Shown: positions 34,756-51,505 of the stretch, one piece after another
How positions within the stretch are numbered: position 1 is the stretch's first letter
Layout of the letters: the number at the start of each line of letters is the position of its first letter
Source: Luidia sarsii
Lineage: Eukaryota > Echinodermata > Asteroidea > Paxillosida > Luidiidae
Assembly (NCBI GenBank): GCA_949987565.1
Contig: OX465105.1
Location: 15,890,159 to 15,954,158 of the forward strand
Direction: 5' to 3'
Length of the DNA stretch: 64,000 bases
Translations under genes and position numbers: made by a program
The notes under the pieces: model-generated
Told to the model about the DNA's origin: nothing
Databases searched by the model: none
Seen by the model: only the letters and a program-made list of their open reading frames with translations

Positions 34756-37700
34756 CTAAGGGTCAGTTGAATGTGATGATTGCTCGAAGCAGTATAATCC
34801 CGGGCAGCAGAACGCCCGTGATTGTTGAGGTGGTCTCGGTGTATTGGCAACGACGCCATCGTGACATTCACCGGGTTTTGAGCTATAGGTACCGCATCCG
34901 TCTTCGAATATAAGGGAGTCACGGTTGGGCAACGCAAAGTAGAGCCATGCGTAGATTGGCTGACGGTAGCCTCTTAGGTAGGCGTCCTTCAACTCATCCA
35001 GAGTGCAGAGGTGAGCGGACAGTGCAGAGCAGTTACCTATCATGCCGTCACGGTCAGCCTTACTGAACGTCTCGTTGGTTATAATGGGATAGTTGGGATT
35101 CACGCGTTTGGGACGGTACAGATTAGGACAGCAGTAAACGCGACTCTCATCAGGGGGTCTAGATGTGAATGGTACAATGCCCTCGTAGCATTCGTCACCT
35201 GTTTTTGAACCGCATCCATCGTCGAACAACAGTGCGTCATGTTTTGGCATAGCAAAGTACAACCAGACTGAGCCGTAATGGCGGTATTCCCTCACATATG
35301 CCGCTTTTAGTTCTGGCAGGGTACAGAGATGTGCTCCCAGTGCAGAACAACTGCTTTTCATTCCATCGCGGTCGTCTACTTTGTGCACATCCCAAGCTAC
35401 AAATGGATACTGCGGACTAACGAACGCCCCAAGGCAGCAGACTCCCAAAGAGGGCGCTGTTACCGGTAGGCCATGATAGGTTACCACGCTGCCATTCAAG
35501 ACGACCTGGCTGTCAGGTACAGCGTACCACATGGAGACGTGTTGGGGCAGGGTTGCTATGTTCCCTGACTCCAGTTCCCACAGCTCACACAGATGCTGGC
35601 CTTTCTGGCGACACTCACGAGAGGCGTTCGCATGTGTTGAATTGGGAGTCACGGTGACTTCAGAAGGCCCTTTAAAGAAAATGAGTTTGTTTAGGATTAC
35701 TCAAATGATTAAATAATGCACAAAACATATTGAACAATTATGAATTGCGATTGCTATACGTCGCAACGATGTACGTGAAAGGAACCCTTTTTTGAAAATA
35801 TTGAAGAATATTCTCTGCTTAAACGAAATAGAATGAGTACGGTAATCTGGCAGTGGGCCGTGATTAAAGAATGTGCTTAACCAAAGTACTAAATTTGGGC
35901 TTAGATGTAATGCACAGTTTATCACAGAGACAGAGACAACGTAACAGGACATTTCGCACCCAAATATTCACGACCAGGTATCTTTGTATCCTATAGCCTT
36001 GTATCCAGCCGTATATTTCAAAGCACGTACATACGTAATATATAATTGTGCTGTTTGACTGTTTGAAAGTGTACAGAAAGTGCTGCTTTACAAATATACC
36101 ATTACAGGGCCTACTCAACTCTGAAGACTGAAGGATATATGATCGACTTAGTCATACAAATAAAGCAAAAATGACTGGAAACTTTTGAGCAAATTGATAA
36201 AAAGAAGAAGAAAACTTTGTTTTCACTGGGATTTTAACCCGAAATATTAGGCTTTGCTAACCAGCGCGTTTACCATCTGAGCTACACGTATGTGCAACCC
36301 TTAGACGCTGGCCTATTGTAGTGTATAGTATACAGATTGTGCAAACTGAGGTAATGTACACTATATTTTTTGAAGGTCAACGAATGTCTTCCATACTCAA
36401 TAATGTACACACAAAAGCACGAGCGTAAGCTGCGGCAAAAATCCGTCAACATTGCATGAGAAAAACATGACTGCATGAGAAATTGGGCACTTTTCAAATG
36501 GTGTATACCCTCCCATTTCATGACCAATATGCAAATGCAAAGGAAACGTTTCGATCCTTAAAGGGCCTTTTACTTCGGAGTTGCAAATGGATCATGGGGG
36601 CTAAAGAAACCCCCAATCAGCATATACGCCCAAAGAGGGCGCTATTACCATGGCCACGCGTGCGATAGCTTTACGGGTAGGCTATGATAGCTTGATATAG
36701 CTTTAGGCTGTCATTGAAGACAGGGTTTGTCAAACGTGGTACATTGTAGTGTGTTACTCCAACGTGCCTTGTGTTAAAATGACTGCTTGACAAGACATCA
36801 CGCTTAACCACTTCACGCCGGGACCTCCGAATCCGGAGCTCCATTGGATTGAATATGCAACGGGGCCCTCCGAATCCGGGCACCACTATTGTCCACATTC
36901 TAAACAAAGACTCTTTTCAGCTTAGAACAAAGCAATACGAAACAGTACAAAGACCCTTTTTGACGCAAGTTGCCACATGAATTGCAAGATTAGCAGCAGT
37001 AATTGTGCAATTGTGGGACTTTTACTGTGGAGGATCGAGGGATACCGCGCTGCAGCTGAAAGCACGCGGGGAAATTGTCTTTGCATGCCACACAGCCCAA
37101 CGGTCGTCTTTACGTACCTGTCAGATATTCACCAGCTGCAGGTTCTCCCAACTTACGTTGACGACATTTCTGCAAAACATGAAGGAAAGTAATATGATTG
37201 TTTCTGCTCTGTTTCGGTCTCTATTTTAAAAATGATTTCTTCCTTTTCCGTGGTGAATCGTTTTTGTCCACTGTGAGATTGCCTGTAGCAAAGTAAGATG
37301 CAGAGGTTATTAAGGTATCTATGACATGCTGAATTATACAAGGCCCTAAAATATACCTGGATGTCGTATGCATTCTATATAAAGGAAAGGGAAAATATCA
37401 CAAAATATGAACTTCATGTCGCAAATGAAGTATAATACAATAATTATAAGGGGCCTACAGTTAAAGGAAATACAACTGCTTAGTTTGTTTCAGTCGTCGG
37501 GCTCACCATGGAAAATGTAATGAAGACATGTCCTTGTTTATATGTTTCTCTTTTTCTTCAGGTCGAATAGAGCGCCGCCAAGCGTGTCAAATCAGCCAAT
37601 GTCGTATCACAAGACGTCTTCGTAGTAGCGCCGTTGGTGCTCTATAGGAAGAGTTATTATTTGACGAAATGGCAAGCGTTCATGCATATCGAGTGCTGCC

Positions 37701-40507
37701 TTTTGTTACATGCCTTTCTTTGCAGTCGAAGCACCCACAGGCGGAAGTCAGCGCTACGCTGTGTGTTCGTTAACGAAATTGAATTTATTATAATAGCCTA
37801 ACGTTCTGCTGATGAACTGCATCCAACCTATGCCACGTTGGAGCGATGTGGCAATTGCAATTGCCTATACACGGGCTTCCATTACATGTTTGTGCTCCCT
37901 TTAGTTACGTGCCTTTCGACCTATGGGTTCCTAAAATGACACTGATCATGCATTGGATCGAACCTCCACGCACTGCTAGATCGATACGTCGAACTCGCTT
38001 ACTTTTGGTATGTGCCTTTGGTCACGGTCGAAGTCCCGTTTTTGTCTGTCGTTGCACTCGCTATGGGAAATAAGAAATGCCCTTTGTTCTTATGCTTCTC
38101 CTTTTCTTTAGATCGAACAGAACGCCTCCAAGCATCACAAATCAGCCAATCAATTGCTGCTCTGTAGCAAGAGCAATTATTTGCTGAAATGGCAAGCGTG
38201 TATCCATAGTAGCCAAGAGAGAGCGGCCTGCAGTTGCATGCCTTTGTTTGCAGTCGAAGCACCCCCAGGCGAAGGTCAGTGCTACGCTGTGCCCGCTAAT
38301 GAATTGCAGCTCATCTATAACACTTTACTGAGGCATTCAATCAAACTGAGGCAAGAGTTATTATTTGACGAAATGGCAAGCGTTCATGGCCAAGAGAGTG
38401 CTGCCTCGTGATGATATTGCCTTTGTTTGTAGTCGAACTGCCCATCCGCGGGCGAAGGTCAGCACTAGACAGTGTCCGTTAATGAATTTCAGCTTAGTTA
38501 TAACGCTTTGCTGATGCGTTGAATCTAAACAACGCCATGCTGGAGAGATGTGGCAATTGCAATGGCGCTATGCACGGGCTTCCATTACATGTTTGTGCTC
38601 CCTCTAATTACGTGCCTTTCTATCTATAAACGAGACGTTATAACCATAACGATACGGCAGTGGCAATACACATGGGCTGCCATTTTTGGGAGGCAGTTAT
38701 GATCCATACCTAGCTATCACCTGCATCCTTCTATTTTCCCGTTAGTTTTCATGACATAATTATTTTGTCTATAATGTTTGGCTAACAATTGGCTTTTGCG
38801 CAGCTTCAGAGAGGCGTAAAACCGTTTTTGCTCTGATGTGTTCCTATGTTGCCATAGACAAAGCACAGGTGACAGTGGTCAAGCTGTTTTCAACCAAACT
38901 TTGCAAGAAAAATGTCCCCAAGGTCCTTTGGTGCCGTGACCTTGAAAGTCGGGGTGATCCCAAGGATGGGAACACACCTCCAAATGTAAAAGACGCAAAC
39001 GTCCGCTCTAAGCAGGGTATTTTTCAAAGACAGGATACCTTTCGTTCTGAAACGATCGAATTGCCGCACCTTTTTCATTCTTATATTTGTCTTTTCAGTA
39101 AGCAGCTCGTATACCATCTCCGTGTTACTTTTTTAAGATGTTTATTGTGCTAACTGTTGCTTCAATGATAAAACCTTAACAACTACAATGAAAGTAAATG
39201 TTTCAAGACAGTTCACCACTTATGATAAAGTAAGGAGTATACGGTACTTGAATACAAAACGGCAGGGGACATTTCACGGCAATATTTTGTTAATGAATTA
39301 GGAAGGCACATGGGCCTGGGCACGTGATATTGGTACGAGAATGTCAGCCTTGCAACAAACCAAAGGGCGTAATTCGTAATGCTACAAGCGTAAAAGGTTT
39401 AGAATGAAATAGACCCAAACGAAAGGGGAAATAATTTCATAGGCATTGATGTGAATACTCGACAAGTTGTCTTTACAGACAACGTTTCTAAGGCCGTTTA
39501 CAGATAATGAAGGCTTAGGCTCGGGCTTAGGCTTCGGTCATATCTATCTTACTCGTTATAATATCAAAGGCATCTAAAGACAAGCGTTTGACCCCAGTTT
39601 CTTGGTGATTGCTCCGCATTTACCAAGCCAGCAAAGCTTCAAATTGGGAAACAAACCATGATCTGGATTTTCAGGTCTTGTCAGACGGAGACGAAGCCTG
39701 AGCCTGAGCCTGAGTCTAAGCCTTCGTTTCGTAAACGGCCTATGAAATGCAACCTGGACAGTCGCCATTTTTGTTGTTTCCTTGCGTTGTATGCATTGGA
39801 GCTGTGGACCAATCGACTCCTTTGAACTCCACCGTATCACTATATGATTGTATCCCACACTCAGGCGGTGTCATGTCAGGTTTCCCGAGTGGGGGTAGGG
39901 GGTTCGCCTGTCCTTAGACTAAAGCAAACGCCACTGAAGTCATTTGCGCTACCAGTTCTTCTATAGGCCTATGAGCGTTACTTTACCCTCGGCAACCTTA
40001 GCACAAGAATGTGGACGACATACACAAGATTTCCAATTGCGGTCAACAGTAGCGAGGTGTCATACAAGTACAGTTATACGAATTGGACTGCATGGAGGGG
40101 TTTTCTTTGTATAAATCAAGTAACATGAAAAGAATGACACGTACCGGCAATTTCTTAGCGGTGAAGACCCAGCCAGGTTTTCCTGTCAATTCACCGAAGT
40201 CTCCATCGTTGCAAAGACTGTTGAGCTGACACTGGTTGCCATCCCTTGTAGCGTACATGAAGTTAGTCGAGTTGCACATTGGCTGAGCCTTGCAGGCGTC
40301 TATGCACATCTTATGGGTTTTGGTGACGATGATGTTATAAATATAACCATTCAAGACAAAATCGACGATAGTACAAAATCCATGTACCATCTTACTGCAT
40401 GGATCTGGGGCTGAAATACCTCCCAGCATGCTCGCACTTGCTAAACTTCTAGCTAAAATGATGGTTATCAGGAAGGATAACCACCACTGAAATGATTGGC
40501 AATTCAT
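34756..40507 (-). CDS. Secreted PAN/apple + three Cys-rich modules, array gene F (second subtype)
   Basis: Exons: 40,145-40,507, 37,118-37,169 and 34,756-35,669 (minus strand), phases 0 and 1, giving 442 residues. It is the closest relative of gene E: same MNCQSFQWW start, same 52-nt exon 2, same module 2 variant with CCPNLYR, and long C-terminus CCPGLYCFEQSSHSTDP. It differs in one CEAQ/CKAQ change in the PAN/apple region and in module 3 (SKPGECHDG where E has SKSTECHDG). Introns differ from E by two insertions between exons 3 and 2 and by the absence of the LINE. Confidence 0.8.
35818..36445 (-). repeat. Two insertions specific to gene F intron 2, one a tRNA-derived SINE
   Basis: Compared with gene E (27,015-27,130), gene F has extra DNA at about 35,818-36,090 and 36,157-36,445. 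The second contains, on the minus strand, a tRNA-like head (GTAGCTCAGATGG box A; CGGGTTAAAATCCC box B, about 36,225-36,292) and the AGTTTTCTTC...CAAAAGTTTCCAGT body of the window's main SINE family. The first piece is unidentified. Confidence 0.55.
36825..36920 (+). repeat. Dispersed CCTCCGAATCCGG repeat, copy 2
   Basis: Paralogue of 27,490-27,600, duplicated with genes E/F; opens CGCCGGGACCTCCGAATCCG. Confidence 0.65.
37560..38530. repeat. Internal tandem repeats in intron 1 of gene F
   Basis: Counterpart of 28,230-29,130. Units beginning AATTATTTG(A/C)(C/T)GAAATGGCAAGCG occur near 37,650, 38,175 and 38,360, and AGTCGAAG(C)ACCCCCAGG-type phrases recur, so copy number differs from gene E. 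Confidence 0.5.
39491..39741. mobile_element. MITE-like element with GGCTTAGGC terminal repeats, copy 2
   Basis: Paralogue of 31,096-31,345, carried by the E/F duplication; same TIRs (AGGCCGTTTAC... / ...GTAAACGGCCT). Confidence 0.7.
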
Positions 40508-40839
40508 ATTGTTGCGATACGCGTCGGTTTGACGTTGTATGGACGCTCCTGTGAGTTGAGAGTAAATGCCGAGTCAGTTGCGATGCGTAGCGCACTGATA
40601 GTCAAGGCGAGGCCGCTCCCTTGTTGTGCGTGGTAGGATTCTCGTCCAATCATTGCGGTCCACGAGCACTAGCCTGGAGCGTGCGAAGCTGCCTTGGACT
40701 TCACCACATCGTAACGTCCATGGGCTCTGCATCGGGCGAGGTGAGCCTCCATCAGTGTTCGTTTCGCTGCGTTTCCCGGGTACGCTGTCAAAACGGAGCA
40801 ATGTCCATGTGTATGATGAGGGTTTTTCTATACATTTTG
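40508..40839 (-). promoter_or_regulatory. 5' flank of array gene F joined to foreign sequence
   Basis: The E-type flank (gttgcgatacgcgtcggttt...) is retained up to about 40,815 (gcaatgtccatgtgtatga), after which gene E continues differently. A short unrelated joint (40,816-40,839) leads straight into the truncated exon G. Regulatory role inferred. Confidence 0.35.
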
Positions 40840-41122
40840 GCTGACACTGGTTGCCATCCCTTGCTGCGTACATGAAGTTAGTCGAGTTGCACATTGGCTG
40901 AGCCTCGCAGGCGTCTATGCACATCTTATGGGTTTTGGTGACGATTATGTTATAAATATAACCATTCAAGACATAATTGACGATAGTACAAAATTCTTGT
41001 ACCATCTTACTGCATGGATCAGGGGCTGTAATACCTCCCAGCATGCTCGCACTTGCCAGGGTTTGAGCTAAAATGATGGTTATCAGGAAGGATAACCACC
41101 ACTGCAAAGACTTACAACGCAT
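40840..41122 (-). pseudogene. Orphan truncated exon 1 of the array family (copy G)
   Basis: ATG at 41,122 opens the A/B-type signal peptide (MRCKSLQWW...) and PAN/apple sequence, which continues in frame to GNQCQ. Homology then stops at 40,840, about 26 codons before the usual exon end, so there is no splice donor. The frame runs on into unrelated residues. No exon 2 or 3 belongs to it, since gene F has its own first exon to the left. Variants such as GGITAPDPC and VNYVLNG are unique to this copy. It marks the right edge of the array and is probably non-functional. Confidence 0.75.
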
Positions 41123-41478
41123 ATTTATTGGATAGACGTTGGTTTGACATTGTGTGAACGCTCCTGGGTTCAGTGTAAAATGACGAGTCATGATACGTCT
41201 GGAATGAGACGTCTGGAGACCTGGGCCCTTTTCCAAAAACCGGCTTAGGCTTCGGCTCCGGCTTCGTCTTTGTTATCGAAAAGATGAAACACAGGTTGGA
41301 GTTCTTCGTTGAAGTTGCTTTAGATTCTTTTTCAAAGCGCAGTAAAAGAATCAAAAATGAAGCCAAAGGCCTCCTGTTTTCATGCCTTGTATTTTGAAAT
41401 GGATGAAAGAACTAGAGACAAAGCTAAGGAATATACAGGAATTGTGAAATCGTGTTAATCAAAGATTCGAATTTCATA

Positions 41479-41580
41479 GCATTACTACGGGAGCGTAGAA
41501 CTGCCAAGCATTAAAAGAAAAATTGCTCGGCCGATTTTTCTTTTCATGCTTGGCAGCTCTACCCTTCCGTACATTACTGC
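41479..41580. repeat. Hairpin with about 29-bp stem plus flanking complementarity
   Basis: GTAGAACTGCCAAGCATTAA at the left pairs with its near-perfect complement ending CATGCTTGGCAGCTCTAC, around a TGCTCGGCCG loop. Outside the stem, ATTAC.TACGGGAG pairs with CTTCCGTACATTAC. It could be a palindromic MITE or a hairpin transcript; nothing here distinguishes these. Confidence 0.55.
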
Positions 41581-41633
41581 TAATAATTATAACTATAACA
41601 TAATTAGGACCTGTGGGGGAGTCTAACCATGAT

Positions 41634-41853
41634 GGGCAGTTTACGAAATGAAGGCTTAGGCTCGGGCTTAGGCTTCAGTCATTTTCATCTTACTGGTTAT
41701 AATGTCACAGGCATCTAAAAACAAGCGTTTGGCCCCAGTTTATTGGTATATATTTTGTACCTATCGAGCCAAACCACAAACTTGATTTTCAGGTTTTGTC
41801 AGACGGAGACGAAGCCTGAGCCCGAGCCTAAGCCTTCATTTCCTAAACGACCT
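41634..41853. mobile_element. MITE-like element with GGCTTAGGC terminal repeats, copy 3
   Basis: Left end GTTTACGAAATGAAGGCTTA, right end the complement of GTCGTTTAGGAAATGAAGGC. Interior about 160 bp, matching copies 1, 2 and 4 (CAAGCGTTTGGCCCCAGTTT). Solo copy outside the gene array. Confidence 0.7.
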
Positions 41854-41956
41854 TCGACTAGAATACGACGTTAAATTAGGACTTCAAAACGAGTGCGTGT
41901 ATGTCTATTATGGGCCCTCAATACTATATGACTCGACCTCTAACGGTATTAAAACA

Positions 41957-42070
41957 GTTATTAGAGAGGTTTCGCAAGGGAACGGATAGGTCAGTGCAAC
42001 GGATACGTCATAAATTATGACGTCATACGCTACTTGGCTATCCGCTGAACGTGCGAAACATCTCTATTAA
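41957..42070. mobile_element. Short foldback/MITE with TTTCGCA-type inverted ends
   Basis: The left end TTATTAGAGAGGTTTCGCA...CGGATAG is mirrored on the right (CTATCCG...TGCGAAACATCTCTATTAA), around a palindromic centre (ACGTCATAAATTATGACGT). About 114 bp, non-coding. Confidence 0.65.
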
Positions 42071-42374
42071 ATATCACATTCTAGGCACTAGGCAGTTTAT
42101 GTAACATTTCGGTATGAAAAGCCAGAGGTCTCGGGCTAAAATGTCGGTCCATGGTCCACGTACATGTACCTTTATACACACGATGCACATTGATTGATGT
42201 TTTACTAAGTTGTCAGGCAGTTTCTGTGGTGTATCCATTTCAAAGGAAAACAAAAACGATGACAGATGAACCAGAATAAAGTGCAAAAAAGAGGAAGTTG
42301 AATATTTATAGGTCTGCGGAAAATCACAAACACAAACAGCCAATTTCCAAATGAATACTATTTTGTTTAGCCTT

Positions 42375-42520
42375 GGCAAAGACTAGTTGACTACCTATTG
42401 AGGACACCATCTAAGGGCTGGATAGCTCAGATGGTAAGAGAGCCGCTATGCAAAACAAGAGGTCTCGGGTTCAAAACCCGGTCCAATCAAAATTTTCTTT
42501 ACCAATTTTTTGTCATTTTT
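42375..42520 (+). repeat. tRNA-derived SINE
   Basis: The head GGGCTGGATAGCTCAGATGG (A box) leads through GCAAAACAAGAGG to TCGGGTTCAAAACCCGG (B box) and the body AATTTTCTTTACC. Upstream it keeps only the CAAAGACTAGTTGACTA end of the long leader seen in fuller copies. It is not an intact tRNA gene: the arms mispair and there is no CCA-ready acceptor stem. Confidence 0.75.
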
Positions 42521-42837
42521 TTTGTCTTGCATTTAAAAATTAAATCATAATTCAATGTGTATTATAGATGAGAAACTTCAACAAGGCTTTTCAAGTGTGA
42601 ACTTATTTGGGAGGTGGTTTTGTACACTTGACTATGGTTTTCATTCATAACGGAGTAGGTTGTCTGCTTGTTGTAATTGTCTGAGTGTAAAGCAATTACA
42701 CAGAGGAAAAATTTGTAGGTGGAAAATCAGTGAAATACAAAGACACTGTAATTACACTGCGGGCTTGTCCTCTACTGGTGGCAGCGATTCACAACTAGTC
42801 TCGTATCGATCTTGTTCTCTAAAAACTGCTTAACAGT

Positions 42838-42866
42838 TTTAATTAATTAATTAATTAATTAATTTG
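42838..42866. repeat. (AATT)n microsatellite
   Basis: Seven tandem AATT units directly precede the second SINE family copy. Confidence 0.85.
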
Positions 42867-42875
42867 ATTTACGCA

Positions 42876-43130
42876 GCGTCAAAAAGCACTGAGTGCTCAG
42901 TGCTTTGCCATTTGCCTGCTGAAAAATATGCAATGCGGTACCTGCCGCTATATTATTATTCCAATCTGCCACAGGACCACGAACAGCTTGGTGGTCAAGT
43001 GGTTAAGACGTCTGCACAAGAAAGCGGGAGTCAGCGGGTTCGAATCCCGCCAGAGCAGCCTGTATTTTTTGTTTCAGTAGGTAATCGTGCAAAGCATGGA
43101 GCACTTTGTACTTATTATGTCAAGTAGGGC
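42876..43130 (+). repeat. Second tRNA-related SINE family, copy with inverted flanks
   Basis: A tRNA-like core (TGGTCAAGTGGTTAAG; GCGGGTTCGAATCCCGCC) is flanked by short inverted arms: GTCAAAAAGCACTGAGTGCT... at the left, and AAAGCATGGAGCAC...GTCAAGTAGGGCAAACCCTC at the right. The palindromic element at 59,616-59,881 belongs to the same family. Confidence 0.6.
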
Positions 43131-43940
43131 AAACCCTCGTTGAAATACATTCTCCTCGACGGAAACATCATAAATTATAACATCGATAATACTTCTATTG
43201 AGACATCCTGGTGTCTTGGCAAGCTAAAATGCACAGGAATGCAAGAAATCCAAAGGTTTAATCCTCTCAGTTACTACACATGAATGAAGATATTTAAACA
43301 AGATAAATAAAACAACCTTTAATGATTGAAGTGCCGATTCCACTGGATTCATGGTACAACTTACCGAGACGATGGTTACTTTTCCCCTTTTCAGTCCAAT
43401 GGAAACGGCCCGGTCAAATTTCCTATTGGTTACTTTAACTGAGTCCGATGGTTACATTAAACCGACCAACCGACGTTGGTAAAATTGACCAGGTAATTTT
43501 AGTCGAGTCGATTAGTCCAGTGAAAACGCGCAGGTCGGTAAAACCAACTCAGTAAAAAAAAAAACATCTGGTCAGATATTAGCCTGCATAAAGCCCCGAC
43601 AATGAGCTGTGCAAAGGCTTCTGCATGCACATTATGTACGCACTACGAACTCTTTCCTGATGGTTCTATTTCACGGGCTATTGAGGTCAACATTGTAACC
43701 TAAATGGTCATAGCAAATAGACAGCTTCTACTTTAACCTTAACTTTAAATTTCCCAACGCAGAAAGTCCAAGTGGGAACGGTGGTAAGATTTTAAACTTA
43801 ACCATCGTTTCGGTTAAAATTTCCCATTTTTTATGTCCAATGGAAACCTTTCTTTCTGGCATGAGCCCTCGGTAATGGAACAACTGGAGATGTCCACCAC
43901 CTGTATGCGATTATAAACAATAAATAAGAGTTGAATTGAT
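43131..43940. other. Non-coding stretch, nothing identified
   Basis: No open frame of interest and no clear terminal repeats. The phrase GTCCA.TG(A/G)AAAC occurs three times (near 43,395, 43,516 and 43,833), so it may be the decayed interior of an older element. Confidence 0.3.
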
Positions 43941-44045
43941 TGAAAAATGGCAAAGAAAACTTTGACTGGACCAGGATTTGAACCCGAGACCTCTGGTTTT
44001 ACGTACCAGCACTCTTACTATACGAGCTATCCAGCCCTTAAACAA
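43940..44045 (-). repeat. tRNA-derived SINE, minus orientation
   Basis: Reading the minus strand: GGGCTGGATAGCTCGTATAG, then ACCAGAGGTCTCGGGTTCAA, then AAAGTTTTCTTTGCCATTTT. It faces the next copy (44,116-44,400) in head-to-head orientation. Confidence 0.7.
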
Positions 44046-44115
44046 GAGAAGAAAAAAAAGTTGGCCTCTTTCAAAATTTGTCTCTTTTTTTCTGTATTTG
44101 TTTGACTTGAATTGA

Positions 44116-44400
44116 AAAAGCTGCATCCACTTTGTGTGATCCCTGAGCTGCAGTAGCCAGGTTTACAACCATTGGTTGTTTGCATCTGAATGAAAGCAGG
44201 GGTGTGATCCCTGGAGATATACGGCAGTTAATGGGTTGAATTGCTTCTAACTGGCGCCCCCATCCTGGCAAAGACTAGTTGATTATTAGGGAGGCCACCA
44301 TCTAAGGACTGGATAGCTCAGATGGTTAGAGTGCATGTACACAAAACCAGAGGTCTCAGTTTCAAGTCCAAGTCAAGACAAAGTTTTTTTCCCCCATTTT
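44116..44400 (+). repeat. tRNA-derived SINE with long leader
   Basis: A leader of about 170 bp (AGCTGCATCCACTTTGTGTG...GGAGATATACGGCAGTTAAT...GGCAAAGACTAGTTGA) precedes the tRNA-like head (GACTGGATAGCTCAGATGG, GTCTCAGTTTCAAGTCC). The same leader is seen at 61,825-62,115 and inverted at 57,735-57,990, so the tRNA-like part is internal to a larger element in these copies. Confidence 0.7.
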
Positions 44401-44554
44401 TCAAAAGTTCCCTTAAGTTTCCTTAATTTGTTTGATTTTCAAAAATAATCGGGAACAAAAAGTGTAAATAGCACACTGTGTAAATAGCAAGTTAAAGCTC
44501 ACAGAATTGGACGTCTGTGTGGCTTTTGTCATGTTACATTATTGCTTTAGTGGT

Positions 44555-44765
44555 ACAACATGAAGGCTTAGGTTTTTGCCACATTTCTCTCACCCGCTAT
44601 AGTTTCACAGGCATTTAGAAACAAGCATTTGGCCCCAGTTGCTTGGTTTAACTACTCTGTACCTATCAAGCCAACAAACCTTTAAATTCGGCGTCAAACC
44701 ACAACCTGTATTTTCAGTCTTCGTCAGACAGAGACGAAGCCTGAGCCCCAGCCTGATCCATGGAT
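44555..44765. mobile_element. MITE-like element with GGCTTAGGC terminal repeats, copy 4
   Basis: Starts TGAAGGCTTAGG and ends GACGAAGCCTGAGCCC, with the CAAGCATTTGGCCCCAGTTG interior. The outer ends are decayed. It lies just downstream of the MAPK7 stop and may fall in its 3' UTR. Confidence 0.6.
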
Positions 44766-44790
44766 CCGCAAAAGGGCTTATGCTTAAATC

Positions 44791-44879
44791 TTGGACAACA
44801 GTGGTGCCCGGATTTGGAGGGTTGGATACATAAGCAACACAATCGGTGCCCCAAATTCGGAGGTCCCGGCGCGACGTGG

Positions 44880-44890
<11 letters not shown>
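44791..44890 (-). repeat. Dispersed CCTCCGAATCCGG repeat, copy 3, overlapping the MAPK7 stop
   Basis: On the minus strand it reads ATTGACCACGTCGCGCCGGG then ACCTCCGAATTTGGGGC. Copy 4 at 51,005 reads ATTGACTACTTCGCGCCGGG, so the family consensus extends into the TGA stop codon of MAPK7 (44,880-44,882). Confidence 0.6.

Positions 44891-51505
<6,615 letters not shown>

Noticed and set aside
1..41200. Identity with the sea urchin 185/333 immune family
   Set aside because: That family is glycine/histidine-rich with element mosaics and no PAN/apple-like domain; the proteins here are cysteine-rich and structurally different. Only the tandem, repeat-rich genomic style is similar.
42420..42490. Functional tRNA gene
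   Set aside because: A and B boxes are present, but the anticodon stem and acceptor stem mispair and the same sequence recurs with a long shared tail, so it is a SINE head.
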